Below are positions 17,578 through 25,819 of a DNA stretch of 50,401 nt, one piece after another. This DNA is from an uncultured Clostridia bacterium (GTDB lineage Bacteria > Bacillota > Clostridia > Christensenellales > Borkfalkiaceae), in assembly GCA_947625605.1 (NCBI GenBank), contig CANQOY010000008.1, positions 1 through 50,401 of the forward strand, in the 5' to 3' direction. The stretch's first letter is position 1; the number at the start of each line of letters is the position of its first letter. The position numbers were made by a program, and so were the translations under genes. The notes beneath the pieces are model-generated. The model was given only the letters and a program-made list of their open reading frames with translations, was not told the DNA's origin and searched no databases.

Positions 17578-18579
17578 TTACTTGTTCATGCCTTCCTGTA
17601 CGGCCACGGCCACCGCGACCGTCGCGCCGACCATGGGGTTGTTGCCCATGCCGATGAGGCCCATCATCTCGACGTGCGCGGGCACGGAAGAGGAGCCCGC
17701 GAACTGCGCGTCCGAGTGCATGCGGCCCATGGTATCCGTCATGCCGTAGCTCGAAGGACCCGCCGCCATGTTGTCGGGGTGGAGCGTCCTGCCCGTGCCG
17801 CCGCCGGAGGCAACGGAGAAGTACTTCACGCCGTTCTCCACGCACCACTTCTTGTACGTCCCCGCGACGGGGTGCTGGAAGCGCGTGGGATTGGTGGAGT
17901 TGCCCGTGATGGACACGCCCACCTTTTCGAGCTTCATGATGGCCACGCCCTCGGGAACGTTGTCCGCGCCGTAGCAGTTGACCTTCGCGCGGGGCCCGTC
18001 CGAGTACGCGATGCGGTTCGTCACCTTCACCGTCTCGGTGTACGGGTCGAACTCCGTCTCGCAGAACGTGAACCCGTTGATGCGGGAAATGATCATGGCC
18101 GCGTCCTTGCCGAGCCCGTTGAGGATGACGCGCAAGGGATTCTTGCGGACCTTGTTGGCGTTCATGGCAATGGAGATCGCCCCCTCCGCCGCGGCGAAGG
18201 ACTCATGCCCCGCGAGGAAGCAGAAGCACTCCGTATCCTCGGAGAGGAGCATCATGCCGAGATTCCCGTGCCCGCGGCCGACCTGCCTGTTCTCGGCAAC
18301 CGAACCGGGGATGCAGAACGATTGGAGACCGATCCCGATCGCCTCCGCAGCGTCCGCCGCGCGGGTGCAGCCCTTCTTGATGGCGATCGCCGCGCCCACG
18401 GTGTATGCCCAAACGGCATTCTCGAAGCAGATGGGCTGGGTGCCGCGCACGATCTTGTCGCAGTCCACGCCCTTGGCGAGGCAGATGTCCCTGCACTCCT
18501 CCACGGAGCCGATGCCGTATTCTTTCAATGTCGCATTGATCTTGTCGATCCTTCTTTCATAACCTTCAAACAGTGCCAT
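17578..18579 (-). CDS. GGGtGRT protein
   Basis: This 333-residue protein matches the family named after its GGGtGRT motif, present here as GGGTGRT at residues 259-265. The family is widespread in anaerobic Bacillota and has no settled biochemical function. It is typically adjacent to a NifU-like scaffold gene, as here (12 nt apart). Other features are many Gly-rich segments and a dozen cysteines, including DICLAKGVDC near residue 35. A role in iron-sulfur metabolism is inferred from the pairing. Confidence 0.8.
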   Translation of the reverse strand: MALFEGYERRIDKINATLKEYGIGSVEECRDICLAKGVDCDKIVRGTQPICFENAVWAYTVGAAIAIKKGCTRAADAAEAIGIGLQSFCIPGSVAENRQVGRGHGNLGMMLLSEDTECFCFLAGHESFAAAEGAISIAMNANKVRKNPLRVILNGLGKDAAMIISRINGFTFCETEFDPYTETVKVTNRIAYSDGPRAKVNCYGADNVPEGVAIMKLEKVGVSITGNSTNPTRFQHPVAGTYKKWCVENGVKYFSVASGGGTGRTLHPDNMAAGPSSYGMTDTMGRMHSDAQFAGSSSVPAHVEMMGLIGMGNNPMVGATVAVAVAVQEGMNK

Positions 18580-18591
18580 TTCGCGCCTCCT

Positions 18592-19293
18592 TTATTCCTT
18601 GCGGGGGTCGATGTACTTCACCGCGCCCTGTTCTTCGCCGAATCTGCCGTAGCGGCCCGTCGCCTTCTCCCACGCCTCGTTGGGGGTAAGCCCCTTCTTG
18701 ACGAAGTCCGTCATTTTACCGAGAGAGACAAATTCATAGCCGATGACCTGATTGTCCTTGTCGAGCGCAAGACGGGTGACATAGCCCTCCGCCATTTCGA
18801 GATAGCGCACGCCCTTAGCCGCAGTCCCGTACATGGTACCCACCTGCGACCTCAAACCCTTGCCGAGATCTTCAAGCCCCGCGCCGATGACGAGCCCGTC
18901 GTCCGAGAATGCGGACTGCGTTCTGCCGTACACGATCTGCAAGAAGAGCTCGCGCATCGCGGTGTTGATCGCGTCGCATACGAGGTCGGTATTGAGCGCT
19001 TCGAGAATGGTCTTGTGGGGCAGGATCTCCGCCGCCATGGCAGCGGAATGCGTCATGCCCGAGCAGCCGATCGTCTCGATGAGCGCCTCCTGGATGACGC
19101 CGCCCTTGACGTTGAGCGTGAGCTTGCAGGCGCCCTGCTGCGGCGCGCACCAGCCAATGCCGTGCGTAAAGCCGTTGATGTCCGTGATCTGCTTCGCGCA
19201 TACCCACTTGCCCTCTTCGGGGATGGGCGCGGGGTCGTGCTTCGGCCCCTTTGCCACGCAGATCATGTTTTCCACTTCGCGTGAATATTGCAT
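18592..19293 (-). CDS. NifU/IscU-like iron-sulfur cluster assembly scaffold protein
   Basis: The 233-residue protein resembles IscU/NifU N-terminal scaffolds. The IGCSGMTHSAAMAAE stretch near residues 75-90 and the Cys in NTDLVCDAIN at 106 correspond to scaffold cysteines, and further cysteines at 49 and 56 sit upstream. It is longer than classical IscU, with an extra C-terminal region ending in the GRYGRFGEEQGAVKYIDP segment. It is first in a two-gene operon with the GGGtGRT gene and has its own promoter and a palindromic leader. Confidence 0.75.
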   Translation of the reverse strand: MQYSREVENMICVAKGPKHDPAPIPEEGKWVCAKQITDINGFTHGIGWCAPQQGACKLTLNVKGGVIQEALIETIGCSGMTHSAAMAAEILPHKTILEALNTDLVCDAINTAMRELFLQIVYGRTQSAFSDDGLVIGAGLEDLGKGLRSQVGTMYGTAAKGVRYLEMAEGYVTRLALDKDNQVIGYEFVSLGKMTDFVKKGLTPNEAWEKATGRYGRFGEEQGAVKYIDPRKE

Positions 19294-19313
19294 TTGAAAC
19301 CCTCCGATTACCT

Positions 19314-19328
19314 TTTCCCTATGGGAAA
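19314..19328. promoter_or_regulatory. Candidate operator in the leader of the NifU-like gene
   Basis: TTTCCC-TAT-GGGAAA is a perfect inverted repeat placed between the predicted promoter and the ribosome-binding site. Its position just downstream of the transcription start suits a repressor operator. The binding protein cannot be named from the sequence. Confidence 0.4.
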
Positions 19329-19341
19329 CTTTTTCTGTACT

Positions 19342-19370
19342 ATTTTAGCATAAACATTTGGAAAACACAA
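19342..19370 (-). promoter_or_regulatory. Promoter of the NifU-like/GGGtGRT operon
   Basis: TTGTGT and TAAAAT are spaced by 17 bp on the minus strand. The -35 is weak but identical to that of the agmatine deiminase operon. The predicted start near 19335 leaves a leader of about 42 nt that contains the palindrome. Confidence 0.55.
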
Positions 19371-19386
19371 GGATTTGAAGCCATTT

Positions 19387-20079
19387 TTATGATAGATCTG
19401 CCGTTGTTTCATCCAGCGCTCTCAAAAGTACGCTGAACTCGCGATAATTTTCGGGGAACTTATTTTGCCCGCGATATTCGATCGCGTCCTCGCCCTTCTT
19501 TTGAATGGAGACGTGATAGCACATCCCGTCCAAAATCCTATGATCGACCATCTCATGCTCCCACGATGAGACGATTTCTTTCAGCCGCCGTACGAAATTG
19601 GGAATATCCATCGAGAGGAGAGAATAGGAAACGCCGTTTTCCGAGTTCACGCGCTTGTACGCGATATCTTTTCCGTAGTCGATAAAGACCCTTATCCCAT
19701 AGCCGAACGCGGCATATTCTCCAAGTGAAACAGTCATATCCTCCCGCTTCTGCGGAGCATCGGCCAAAATCCGATCGATCTCCTCCTGCGAACACTTCCG
19801 CGCGGGAGCGCTGACCTGAAAACGGCTTTTCTCCCCGCCGCCATTGCGCCCGAACATTTGGTCCATCAGCTCCCTCAAAATTTGGGCGCGTGCCGCATCC
19901 TCCCGTTTCGTCCCGTCGACCGGATACCCCAAATCTTTCATCTGTTGATAAACATTTTGGGCACGGAAAAACGAAATGCAGCACTTCTGCATAATGCTCG
20001 CGATGGTTATTTCTCCCTTTCCCTTGAAAATTTCCACAGCTTGATCCAATACGGGATCGCGCTCTTCCCCTTCCGCCAC
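19387..20079 (-). CDS. Protein with FtsK-gamma-like winged-helix domain and unknown C-terminal domain
   Basis: I chose the GTG at 20079 (230 residues), which follows GGGAGG by 7 nt and lies 25 nt after a strong promoter. An upstream in-frame TTG lies within that promoter's -35 and cannot be used. Residues about 8-52 (DPVLDQAVEIFKGKGEITIA then a helix pair ending MKDLGYPVDG) resemble the gamma winged helix that guides FtsK translocases on DNA, but no motor domain is present. The C-terminal half (from about residue 110) is unrecognised and ends with a YRGQNKFPENY motif. A DNA-binding regulator is the simplest inference. Confidence 0.6.
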   Translation of the reverse strand: MAEGEERDPVLDQAVEIFKGKGEITIASIMQKCCISFFRAQNVYQQMKDLGYPVDGTKREDAARAQILRELMDQMFGRNGGGEKSRFQVSAPARKCSQEEIDRILADAPQKREDMTVSLGEYAAFGYGIRVFIDYGKDIAYKRVNSENGVSYSLLSMDIPNFVRRLKEIVSSWEHEMVDHRILDGMCYHVSIQKKGEDAIEYRGQNKFPENYREFSVLLRALDETTADLS

Positions 20080-20110
20080 TTCTGTTCCTCCCGATTTGCA
20101 TGGTAATGGT

Positions 20111-20139
20111 ATTATAGCATGGGTTTGTCTTTCTTGCAA
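20111..20139 (-). promoter_or_regulatory. Promoter of the FtsK-gamma-like gene
   Basis: TTGCAA and a perfect TATAAT are 17 bp apart on the minus strand, with TGC directly before the -10 (extended -10). The predicted start near 20104 places the GGGAGG-GTG start correctly downstream. The stretch from 20140 to the terminator at 20282 shows no gene. Confidence 0.8.
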
Positions 20140-20281
20140 CTGGGAGCCAAATAAATTTGTCTGCGTGAAAAGGCAACCGATTTTTTCCGTTTTGAAAAAT
20201 TTTCAATGATGCCGCCCACATAGGAAATGCCCGAGTCTGCGCCCGTATTTGTCATGATCTCAATCCGCATCAATAGTATAA

Positions 20282-20328
20282 AATAACCTCTCCGCCCGCG
20301 GCATAGCGCCGCGGGCGGAGAGGTTATT
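20282..20328 (-). terminator. Strong terminator of the agmatine deiminase operon
   Basis: A perfect 21-bp stem (arms 20282-20302 and 20308-20328) with a 5-base loop starts 4 nt after the stop of the last operon gene. On the minus strand it is followed by a T-rich TTATTTTATACTA stretch. The GC-rich core makes it the strongest terminator-like hairpin in the window. Confidence 0.85.
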
Positions 20329-20332
20329 CATC

Positions 20333-21862
20333 TTATTTCGAAGCCTTTCTTCTCATACGTTTGCGTTTCCTGCGGAGACGGTCTGTCTCCACGAGTTCGT
20401 CCTTGACCTCGTCTTTCAGATCGAGAGACATTAAATGGATCTCCCGCGCCTGGATGAAAACATCGACCGCGACGGTGATCACGGGCAAGAGGATCGCGAC
20501 GACGGCGGCCAGCACTTCCACCGAGAAAAAACTCACCGCATGCCCGGAGATCTTCTCGATGATCCCCCAATACGAATTGAGAAGCGCTGCGACCGAGACC
20601 ACCGTGCCGAAAACGGAGACAAATACGCCGATGCGCGCTTTCCTGCGGGCACGGAGCTTTTCTTCGCGCGCCTTGATGCGGACGACATAACTGTCGCAGA
20701 TCTCCCTCACCGCCTGCAAATCGTTGGAGAAGCTGTCGTAGATCGCCTTGATCTGAAAGGTGCGGTAGAGCAGGTTGAAATAATCGTTGACGTGTTCGAT
20801 CCCCGAAGGCATCAGAAAGAACGCACGAAATTTGAGATTTGCGGCCGCCGCACGGTAAGCGTTGGCCTTTTTCAGCTGTTGTTTCATCACGCCGTAATCG
20901 AGCGCAAGTTTATCCAGCGTGCCCATTTCGCCGATAAACTTCAACAGGGCATGGCGTTGGTGCAGGATGTGCAGAAAGAGAGAGAAATACGTCGCATGCA
21001 GTTTGGGCGGAAAGCTATCGCGGAAAAACGAATCCGTTGTCTCCTCCCCCGTAAGCCAACTGACGTTGACCGCGCCGTTGAAGGATGCCGCCCAATAAGA
21101 GTTTTCAAACTGTTGACGGACGTAGGGATCCGGCTTACCCTCCGCGGGGCGGGGAAATCGGTACGATTCCTTATAATTTTTGCGTGCGTGGAACAAAAAA
21201 TCCTCGAAATCCTGCGGCTTCCGGTCGAGCAAGAGATAAGAATATATGATCCCCTTTTCTTCCTTATACGCAGGCGGCCCGTCGTGCTTCATGTCTCTGA
21301 CGCCCTCGACGTATCCGAGGACGGCATGGATGAGTTCCAGCATGGAAAATCGATACGGTTCGTCCTGTTTTTGCTTGATGGTATCGTTCCAGATTTGACG
21401 CTTCCCTTCGAAACGGTTCGCCTCCGATTTCATTTCACAGAGGAAATAATTGCAGTTGATATAGTCCTCCGCCGAATCGCTCTTGTATCTGCATTCTACG
21501 TCGACAAAGCCCACGCCCGATTCGAAGAGATAGAGTTTGATCCCCTCGATCGCAACGCCGTACTCTTTCCCCTCTCTGCTGAGAAAGACAAGCGGATCGG
21601 AGAGCCGACGCGGGAGCCCGAAGTGTGCGCGGGCATTGTTGGAGAGACGGAAGCAATCTGCGATTTTTGCGGATCCGCCGTCTTCGGAAAGAAGATCGGA
21701 GATGCCTTGGCGCAGTTCACGGCTCTCTTGGCTGAACCGTTCGAAGAGCTTGACTGATGCGCCCTTTGCCGAGGTGAACGCCGCATCCCCGGGATCCGAT
21801 CCGATTTGATAGCGGAACGGAAAAACAAAGTCGGTAAATTGATAGATGATCTTTTCTTCCAT
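20333..21862 (-). CDS. Membrane protein with two C-terminal helices, CorA-like in layout
   Basis: The 509-residue protein has a large soluble N-terminal part, a long helical region (about 300-405, rich in Lys/Arg/Ala), two membrane helices at about 410-432 and 445-470 joined by a short loop, and a very basic C-terminal tail ending RKRKRMRRKASK. This plan resembles CorA-type channels and the CorA-like effectors of some defence systems. The Gly-Met-Asn filter motif of true CorA is missing, so magnesium transport is not supported. Last gene of the six-gene operon, 3 nt after the SpeD-like gene with no clear ribosome-binding site, so translation is probably coupled. Confidence 0.5.
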   Translation of the reverse strand: MEEKIIYQFTDFVFPFRYQIGSDPGDAAFTSAKGASVKLFERFSQESRELRQGISDLLSEDGGSAKIADCFRLSNNARAHFGLPRRLSDPLVFLSREGKEYGVAIEGIKLYLFESGVGFVDVECRYKSDSAEDYINCNYFLCEMKSEANRFEGKRQIWNDTIKQKQDEPYRFSMLELIHAVLGYVEGVRDMKHDGPPAYKEEKGIIYSYLLLDRKPQDFEDFLFHARKNYKESYRFPRPAEGKPDPYVRQQFENSYWAASFNGAVNVSWLTGEETTDSFFRDSFPPKLHATYFSLFLHILHQRHALLKFIGEMGTLDKLALDYGVMKQQLKKANAYRAAAANLKFRAFFLMPSGIEHVNDYFNLLYRTFQIKAIYDSFSNDLQAVREICDSYVVRIKAREEKLRARRKARIGVFVSVFGTVVSVAALLNSYWGIIEKISGHAVSFFSVEVLAAVVAILLPVITVAVDVFIQAREIHLMSLDLKDEVKDELVETDRLRRKRKRMRRKASK

Positions 21863-21865
21863 ACG

Positions 21866-22669
21866 TTACAAGATATTTTTCTGCCATTTATTATAGCGGT
21901 CAACGATCTCTTCGCGTTGCGCGACTTTGCTGGCATGCTTACTGCCGCGGCCGATGAGGACGCACTCGCAGGGGACGCCCAGCTCCTGCTCCACGCGGCG
22001 GGGCAGATCGTCGCAATCGATGAAACTGCACGAAAAGACGTCGATGTAAGCGAGTTTGGTTTCGATGTTATAGTGAAGCGCCAGATGGCTCTGCGCAATC
22101 ACGTTGATGCCCGAAATGATCGTAAAGTTCTCGATCTTATCCGTGGCGACAATGGGGCGCAGAATGGAATCCATGTGGATCTTTGCAGGGAGAGTATCGA
22201 GAAAACGGTAGATCTTCCCGATATCCAGCTCGCACGGTTCCAACGTCTTGATGAGATAATGCGGCCCAAAGTCGGCGTTCTCGTCGATGGACTCCATCTT
22301 GTTGAGCTGCTCCTGGATGTCGAAACGTCTGTCGACGGTATGGATCCTACGGAGCTCGAAGGGAAGCTCGCGGGACAAAGTTTCGAGGAGCTTGTCCTCC
22401 TTGACAAATCCGTCATACAGCAGATCGACGAAATAACACTCGCGCTCGGGGAATGTGTGGATGGTAAAATGCCCCCCTTTCAAGAACACAAAGGCGCTGA
22501 TTCCGTCGTCCTCCTTGACACTCCCGTAGTAATAAGGGACAAGAATGGGCGGCATGACCGTTTTCACGCCGAGCTCGTTGGTCACTTTGTAAATGGTCTC
22601 GTAAACTGCCCGCAGATCGTCCAGCCTCTCTGTATCCGATCCGTAGACATCCAACATGACATGAAGCAT
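21866..22669 (-). CDS. Tandem-duplicated S-adenosylmethionine decarboxylase-like (SpeD-fold) protein
   Basis: This 267-residue protein contains two SpeD-like halves. SpeD enzymes cleave themselves at a Ser to make a pyruvoyl group and decarboxylate SAM for spermidine synthesis. The C half (about 150-267) keeps the catalytic pattern: Ser194-His195, His199 and Cys214 with the correct spacing (S-x4-H-x14-C). The N half (about 1-110) has GGHFTIHTFPE, with Gly66 where Ser should be and Asp86 where Cys should be, so it should not process. AAGGAGG lies 7 nt before the ATG. No spermidine synthase gene is nearby; the product may feed polyamine synthesis or serve another role. Confidence 0.7.
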   Translation of the reverse strand: MLHVMLDVYGSDTERLDDLRAVYETIYKVTNELGVKTVMPPILVPYYYGSVKEDDGISAFVFLKGGHFTIHTFPERECYFVDLLYDGFVKEDKLLETLSRELPFELRRIHTVDRRFDIQEQLNKMESIDENADFGPHYLIKTLEPCELDIGKIYRFLDTLPAKIHMDSILRPIVATDKIENFTIISGINVIAQSHLALHYNIETKLAYIDVFSCSFIDCDDLPRRVEQELGVPCECVLIGRGSKHASKVAQREEIVDRYNKWQKNIL

Positions 22670-22681
22670 CCGAGATCCTCC

Positions 22682-24892
22682 TTAGGGATTGGTATTTTCG
22701 TTTTCCGATTCGCTGCCGCTGACAATCTCGTCGTATTTCCGGCAACTGATGAGGAAAGGCTCGATCCACCAGCGGCTGTTGGACGTGGAGACATTGGGAA
22801 TGCAGTAGTATTTTTCGTTGATCTCGTATTCCCGTTCGGAGAGGATCTTGATCTCGCGCTCCCCCGTATCTTCCGCATAGAACACCGAGAAGCTGTTGAT
22901 ATCGTAGCCGTCCCTGTTCTCGCTGCGTTCCGTGTAGCGGACGACATAGGGATAAATGGGATCGTATGAGATCTGTTGGCCGAGCAACATCTCGCGTTGG
23001 TAGTCCTCGTTGTAGATCAAGAAGTACATGAGTTTCTTTACATTGAGGAGGAACCGGTTGAACACGGCCGCCTTGAAGCCGGAATTCTGTTGTCTGGAAT
23101 GCTTGGTGCCGTTGATGAAACTGACGATCGTCGGCGGCTTCTTCTTGCTTACGTCGAGCTCTTCCTCATCATAGTCGCGGAGGTTCAGGATCTCGTTAAA
23201 TGTTTTCAAAGAGCAAAAATACAGGCGCCCGATGGCCGCTTTCAGGAGCCTGCCTTCGGAAGAGATGACCGTCTTGTGCCCCTTGGTCTGCGTAAGCGAT
23301 TTGGCGAACGCACGGAACTCCTCAATGAGCGGGCCTATCGCGAGGCGGGAGATCGCATGGCTCTTCTCGCGCGCCGCCGCATAGAACTGCTCCTCGCACT
23401 TTTCGTAGATCGTCTGCTTATCGAACTCCGCTTCCCCATTCTGGATACTGCGGATATCGATATTGGCGAGCGCCCGCTCCTTGTATCCCTCATAGGCGAT
23501 GATGCCGTAGTAGAACGGGATAATGTAGCGGAACGTCTTTTCCAACGCCTTGTTGATCTTGATGACCTTGCTCTCCATCGACTCGTTGGACATGATGACC
23601 TTATCGATGCTGCGGATGCGCATGGGAAGGCTCTCGACGAACTGCGTGTTGGAATGCTTCTTGTTGTTTTCGAGCTCGGCAAGGCCGTCGATGATGCACT
23701 TTGCCATGAGCGTTTTGTTGATGGAAATGATATTCTTGACGATGGAAGAGTTGTCGTCGAGATATTTGCGCAAGAGTTCCATCTGCTCGGTCTGCGCCGC
23801 CTCGTACGCCAGCTTGATCTTTCTTACGAAACCCGCCTCATTGTAACGGATTTCGAGGTTTTTCAGGATCAGCTCGAAATAAAATCCGTCCGAATCGAGA
23901 ATGAACTCCAAAAGCTCGGAAGGTCCCTCCTCGAACATGAGGATGGTGAGCACATTGTCCCAGTTGACCTCTTCGAAAGAGCGGTAACCGAGCTGGTCGA
24001 ATACCTCGCTGTGCAGACGGGAATAGTGCTCATAGAATTTTTGCTTGGTCGCCTTGGTGATGGTATCGGACACCGCAAGAGAAAGATTCTTGATATACTT
24101 GAATCCGATGGAGAAGAGCGATTTCGCAAAAATCGACTTCGGGATATTTTCGTTATTGGTTATGTAGGATTTTTTTTTGAACTCGCGGAGAGGCATCTCC
24201 TTTCTCATCACTTCGCTGCCGTCGAGAAGATAGTACGCCAGCTTGGCGTTGTTGTTCTCCGTAGCCTCGTAAGAGCCGAGATAGTAGAAGTTGTTTTCCT
24301 CATCCACCATGAAGAGCCCGTAGCCGGGGATGAGTTCCCCCGTGGGCAGGAAGCGGAACATGAGTTCCTCCCCTCCCTGCACGACTTCCACATTGCGGAG
24401 AACGTCGAGCGCTTCATACAGCCCAACGAAATAGTTCAGAAGTTTTGCATTGTCCTTTTCCGCAAACTTTGCGCTGTGAAGCCACGTTTTGATGACCCCG
24501 CGGAGAATGGGGATTTGGAGCGCATTCTCCCTGTTGCTGCAAATCCCGTAGAAGTAAGACTTTCTGTCGTAATTCAGGACGTCGAGCTGGATCTCCGTCA
24601 TGATATAGATGATGAGGTCGAGCCCTACGTCCTCCCCGTTGAAAATGCAGTCGTAGGAATCAAAGACGCGCTTGGCATTGGGCAACTCCGTTCTGATGCC
24701 GTCTGTCTGCATGTCGTGTTTGTATTTTGCATAGGAAAAGATAAACCCGAACGTGAGCATCCGGTATAACACGTCGATGCCTTTGATATCGTCACCTTCA
24801 AGGCAGTCGCTCCTGAAAAGGATCCTCTTCAAGTTGGCGTCCTTGATCTCACGGTCTACTCTCCCCGCGACTTCGGAAAATTTCATTGCCAT
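22682..24892 (-). CDS. Unknown 736-residue protein encoded next to the ParA-like ATPase
   Basis: I do not recognise this protein. I chose the ATG at 24892, 1 nt after the ATPase stop and 6 nt after GGAG; the open frame continues upstream only inside the ATPase gene. It is predicted to be mostly helical and soluble, with many charged residues, no signal peptide and no clear membrane segment. The C-terminal part includes ISYDPIYPYVVRYTERSE and an acidic end (SGSESENENTNP). The near overlap with the ATPase gene suggests that the two products are made in fixed ratio and may interact. Confidence 0.75.
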   Translation of the reverse strand: MAMKFSEVAGRVDREIKDANLKRILFRSDCLEGDDIKGIDVLYRMLTFGFIFSYAKYKHDMQTDGIRTELPNAKRVFDSYDCIFNGEDVGLDLIIYIMTEIQLDVLNYDRKSYFYGICSNRENALQIPILRGVIKTWLHSAKFAEKDNAKLLNYFVGLYEALDVLRNVEVVQGGEELMFRFLPTGELIPGYGLFMVDEENNFYYLGSYEATENNNAKLAYYLLDGSEVMRKEMPLREFKKKSYITNNENIPKSIFAKSLFSIGFKYIKNLSLAVSDTITKATKQKFYEHYSRLHSEVFDQLGYRSFEEVNWDNVLTILMFEEGPSELLEFILDSDGFYFELILKNLEIRYNEAGFVRKIKLAYEAAQTEQMELLRKYLDDNSSIVKNIISINKTLMAKCIIDGLAELENNKKHSNTQFVESLPMRIRSIDKVIMSNESMESKVIKINKALEKTFRYIIPFYYGIIAYEGYKERALANIDIRSIQNGEAEFDKQTIYEKCEEQFYAAAREKSHAISRLAIGPLIEEFRAFAKSLTQTKGHKTVISSEGRLLKAAIGRLYFCSLKTFNEILNLRDYDEEELDVSKKKPPTIVSFINGTKHSRQQNSGFKAAVFNRFLLNVKKLMYFLIYNEDYQREMLLGQQISYDPIYPYVVRYTERSENRDGYDINSFSVFYAEDTGEREIKILSEREYEINEKYYCIPNVSTSNSRWWIEPFLISCRKYDEIVSGSESENENTNP

Positions 24893-24893
24893 A

Positions 24894-25796
24894 TCAGTCT
24901 CCGAGGCTTGCGATGAGTTCCGCAAGTTTGCGGTAGCGTTCGCATGCCTTCTTTTCATCCTCTATGAGTTCTTGTTCCTGCGCGATCTTATAGAGCACGC
25001 CCTCTTTCCACATGAACCGCTGCACTTCGTTGATGCCGAACATCTCCTCGGAGATAAAATCCGTATAGACGGAGAGCCCGCGGGCCAACAATTTTTCGGT
25101 GCGTTTCAGGATATTGGAGATGGCGTTCTTCTTTTGGTACTCGCCGTCGATGATGACATCCCGCTCGGGTACGACGGTGGGCAGCAAAATGAGATTGTTT
25201 TCCGCGTTGTTGTTGGCAAGACGATTCAGATAGTTGAACGTACCGAGGCGGAACTGCATCGTGGGGCGCATGCAACAGACGATCTCTGTCGAACATGCCG
25301 TTGCGAGAACGGCGGAATATTGGTCGCCGGCGGCACTGTCGATGACAAAGCCGGGAAGATTGTTCTTGCGGCAGAAGAGTTTGAGCTTTTTGAGCGCGAC
25401 CTCCTTGGTGCCGTCCATCTGGTTGTTGTCGATGGGCATTTCGTCGTTGTCGCCGAGAAACAGCACGGCGCCCTTTTCCACGCCCAACAGATCGCCGACG
25501 GGCAGGAAATGCCTCAAAAGCGCATGGCCTGCAAGGTCGTTCGTCGGATTTTCCGACCACTTCTCTTCGCCCAAGAGAAATTGCTTTACATCGTAATTGC
25601 TCTGGAACCAGCTGTCGCAGCCGAGCAGATACGTCATGCCCGCGCTGTCGAGATCCATGTCAAGGAGCAGAAGAGGGCGTTTTTCGGAAGCGCCGAGCGT
25701 CTTGACAAGAAAAGGAAGGGTGTTCAGGGTCGTCGAACTTCTGCCCGCGCCGCCCTTATAGGAATAAAATGTGATCACTTTCGTCGGAATAGCCAT
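24894..25796 (-). CDS. ParA/MinD-superfamily ATPase
   Basis: The 300-residue protein has the deviant Walker A motif KGGAGRSST at residues 14-22 (preceded by ITFYSY), a DMDLD segment at 46-50 and a Walker B-like VIDSAAG at 151-157. ATPases of this group dimerise on ATP binding and position proteins or DNA. There is no partner ParB gene and no parS-like site in view, so chromosome or plasmid partitioning is not supported. It sits between two large unknown genes in the six-gene operon, suggesting an ATP-driven switch or scaffold role. Confidence 0.8.
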   Translation of the reverse strand: MAIPTKVITFYSYKGGAGRSSTTLNTLPFLVKTLGASEKRPLLLLDMDLDSAGMTYLLGCDSWFQSNYDVKQFLLGEEKWSENPTNDLAGHALLRHFLPVGDLLGVEKGAVLFLGDNDEMPIDNNQMDGTKEVALKKLKLFCRKNNLPGFVIDSAAGDQYSAVLATACSTEIVCCMRPTMQFRLGTFNYLNRLANNNAENNLILLPTVVPERDVIIDGEYQKKNAISNILKRTEKLLARGLSVYTDFISEEMFGINEVQRFMWKEGVLYKIAQEQELIEDEKKACERYRKLAELIASLGD

Positions 25797-25819
25797 TTCG
25801 TTGCCTCTTTTTCTCCTGT

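Noticed and set aside
20080-20139. TTG start for the FtsK-gamma-like gene 20 codons upstream
   Set aside because: That TTG lies inside the -35 element of a near-perfect promoter; the GTG at 20079 has a proper ribosome-binding site.
24894-25796. The ParA-like gene as a chromosome or plasmid partitioning locus
   Set aside because: No ParB-like gene, no parS-like repeats and no replication gene are adjacent, and the operon content is unrelated to partitioning.
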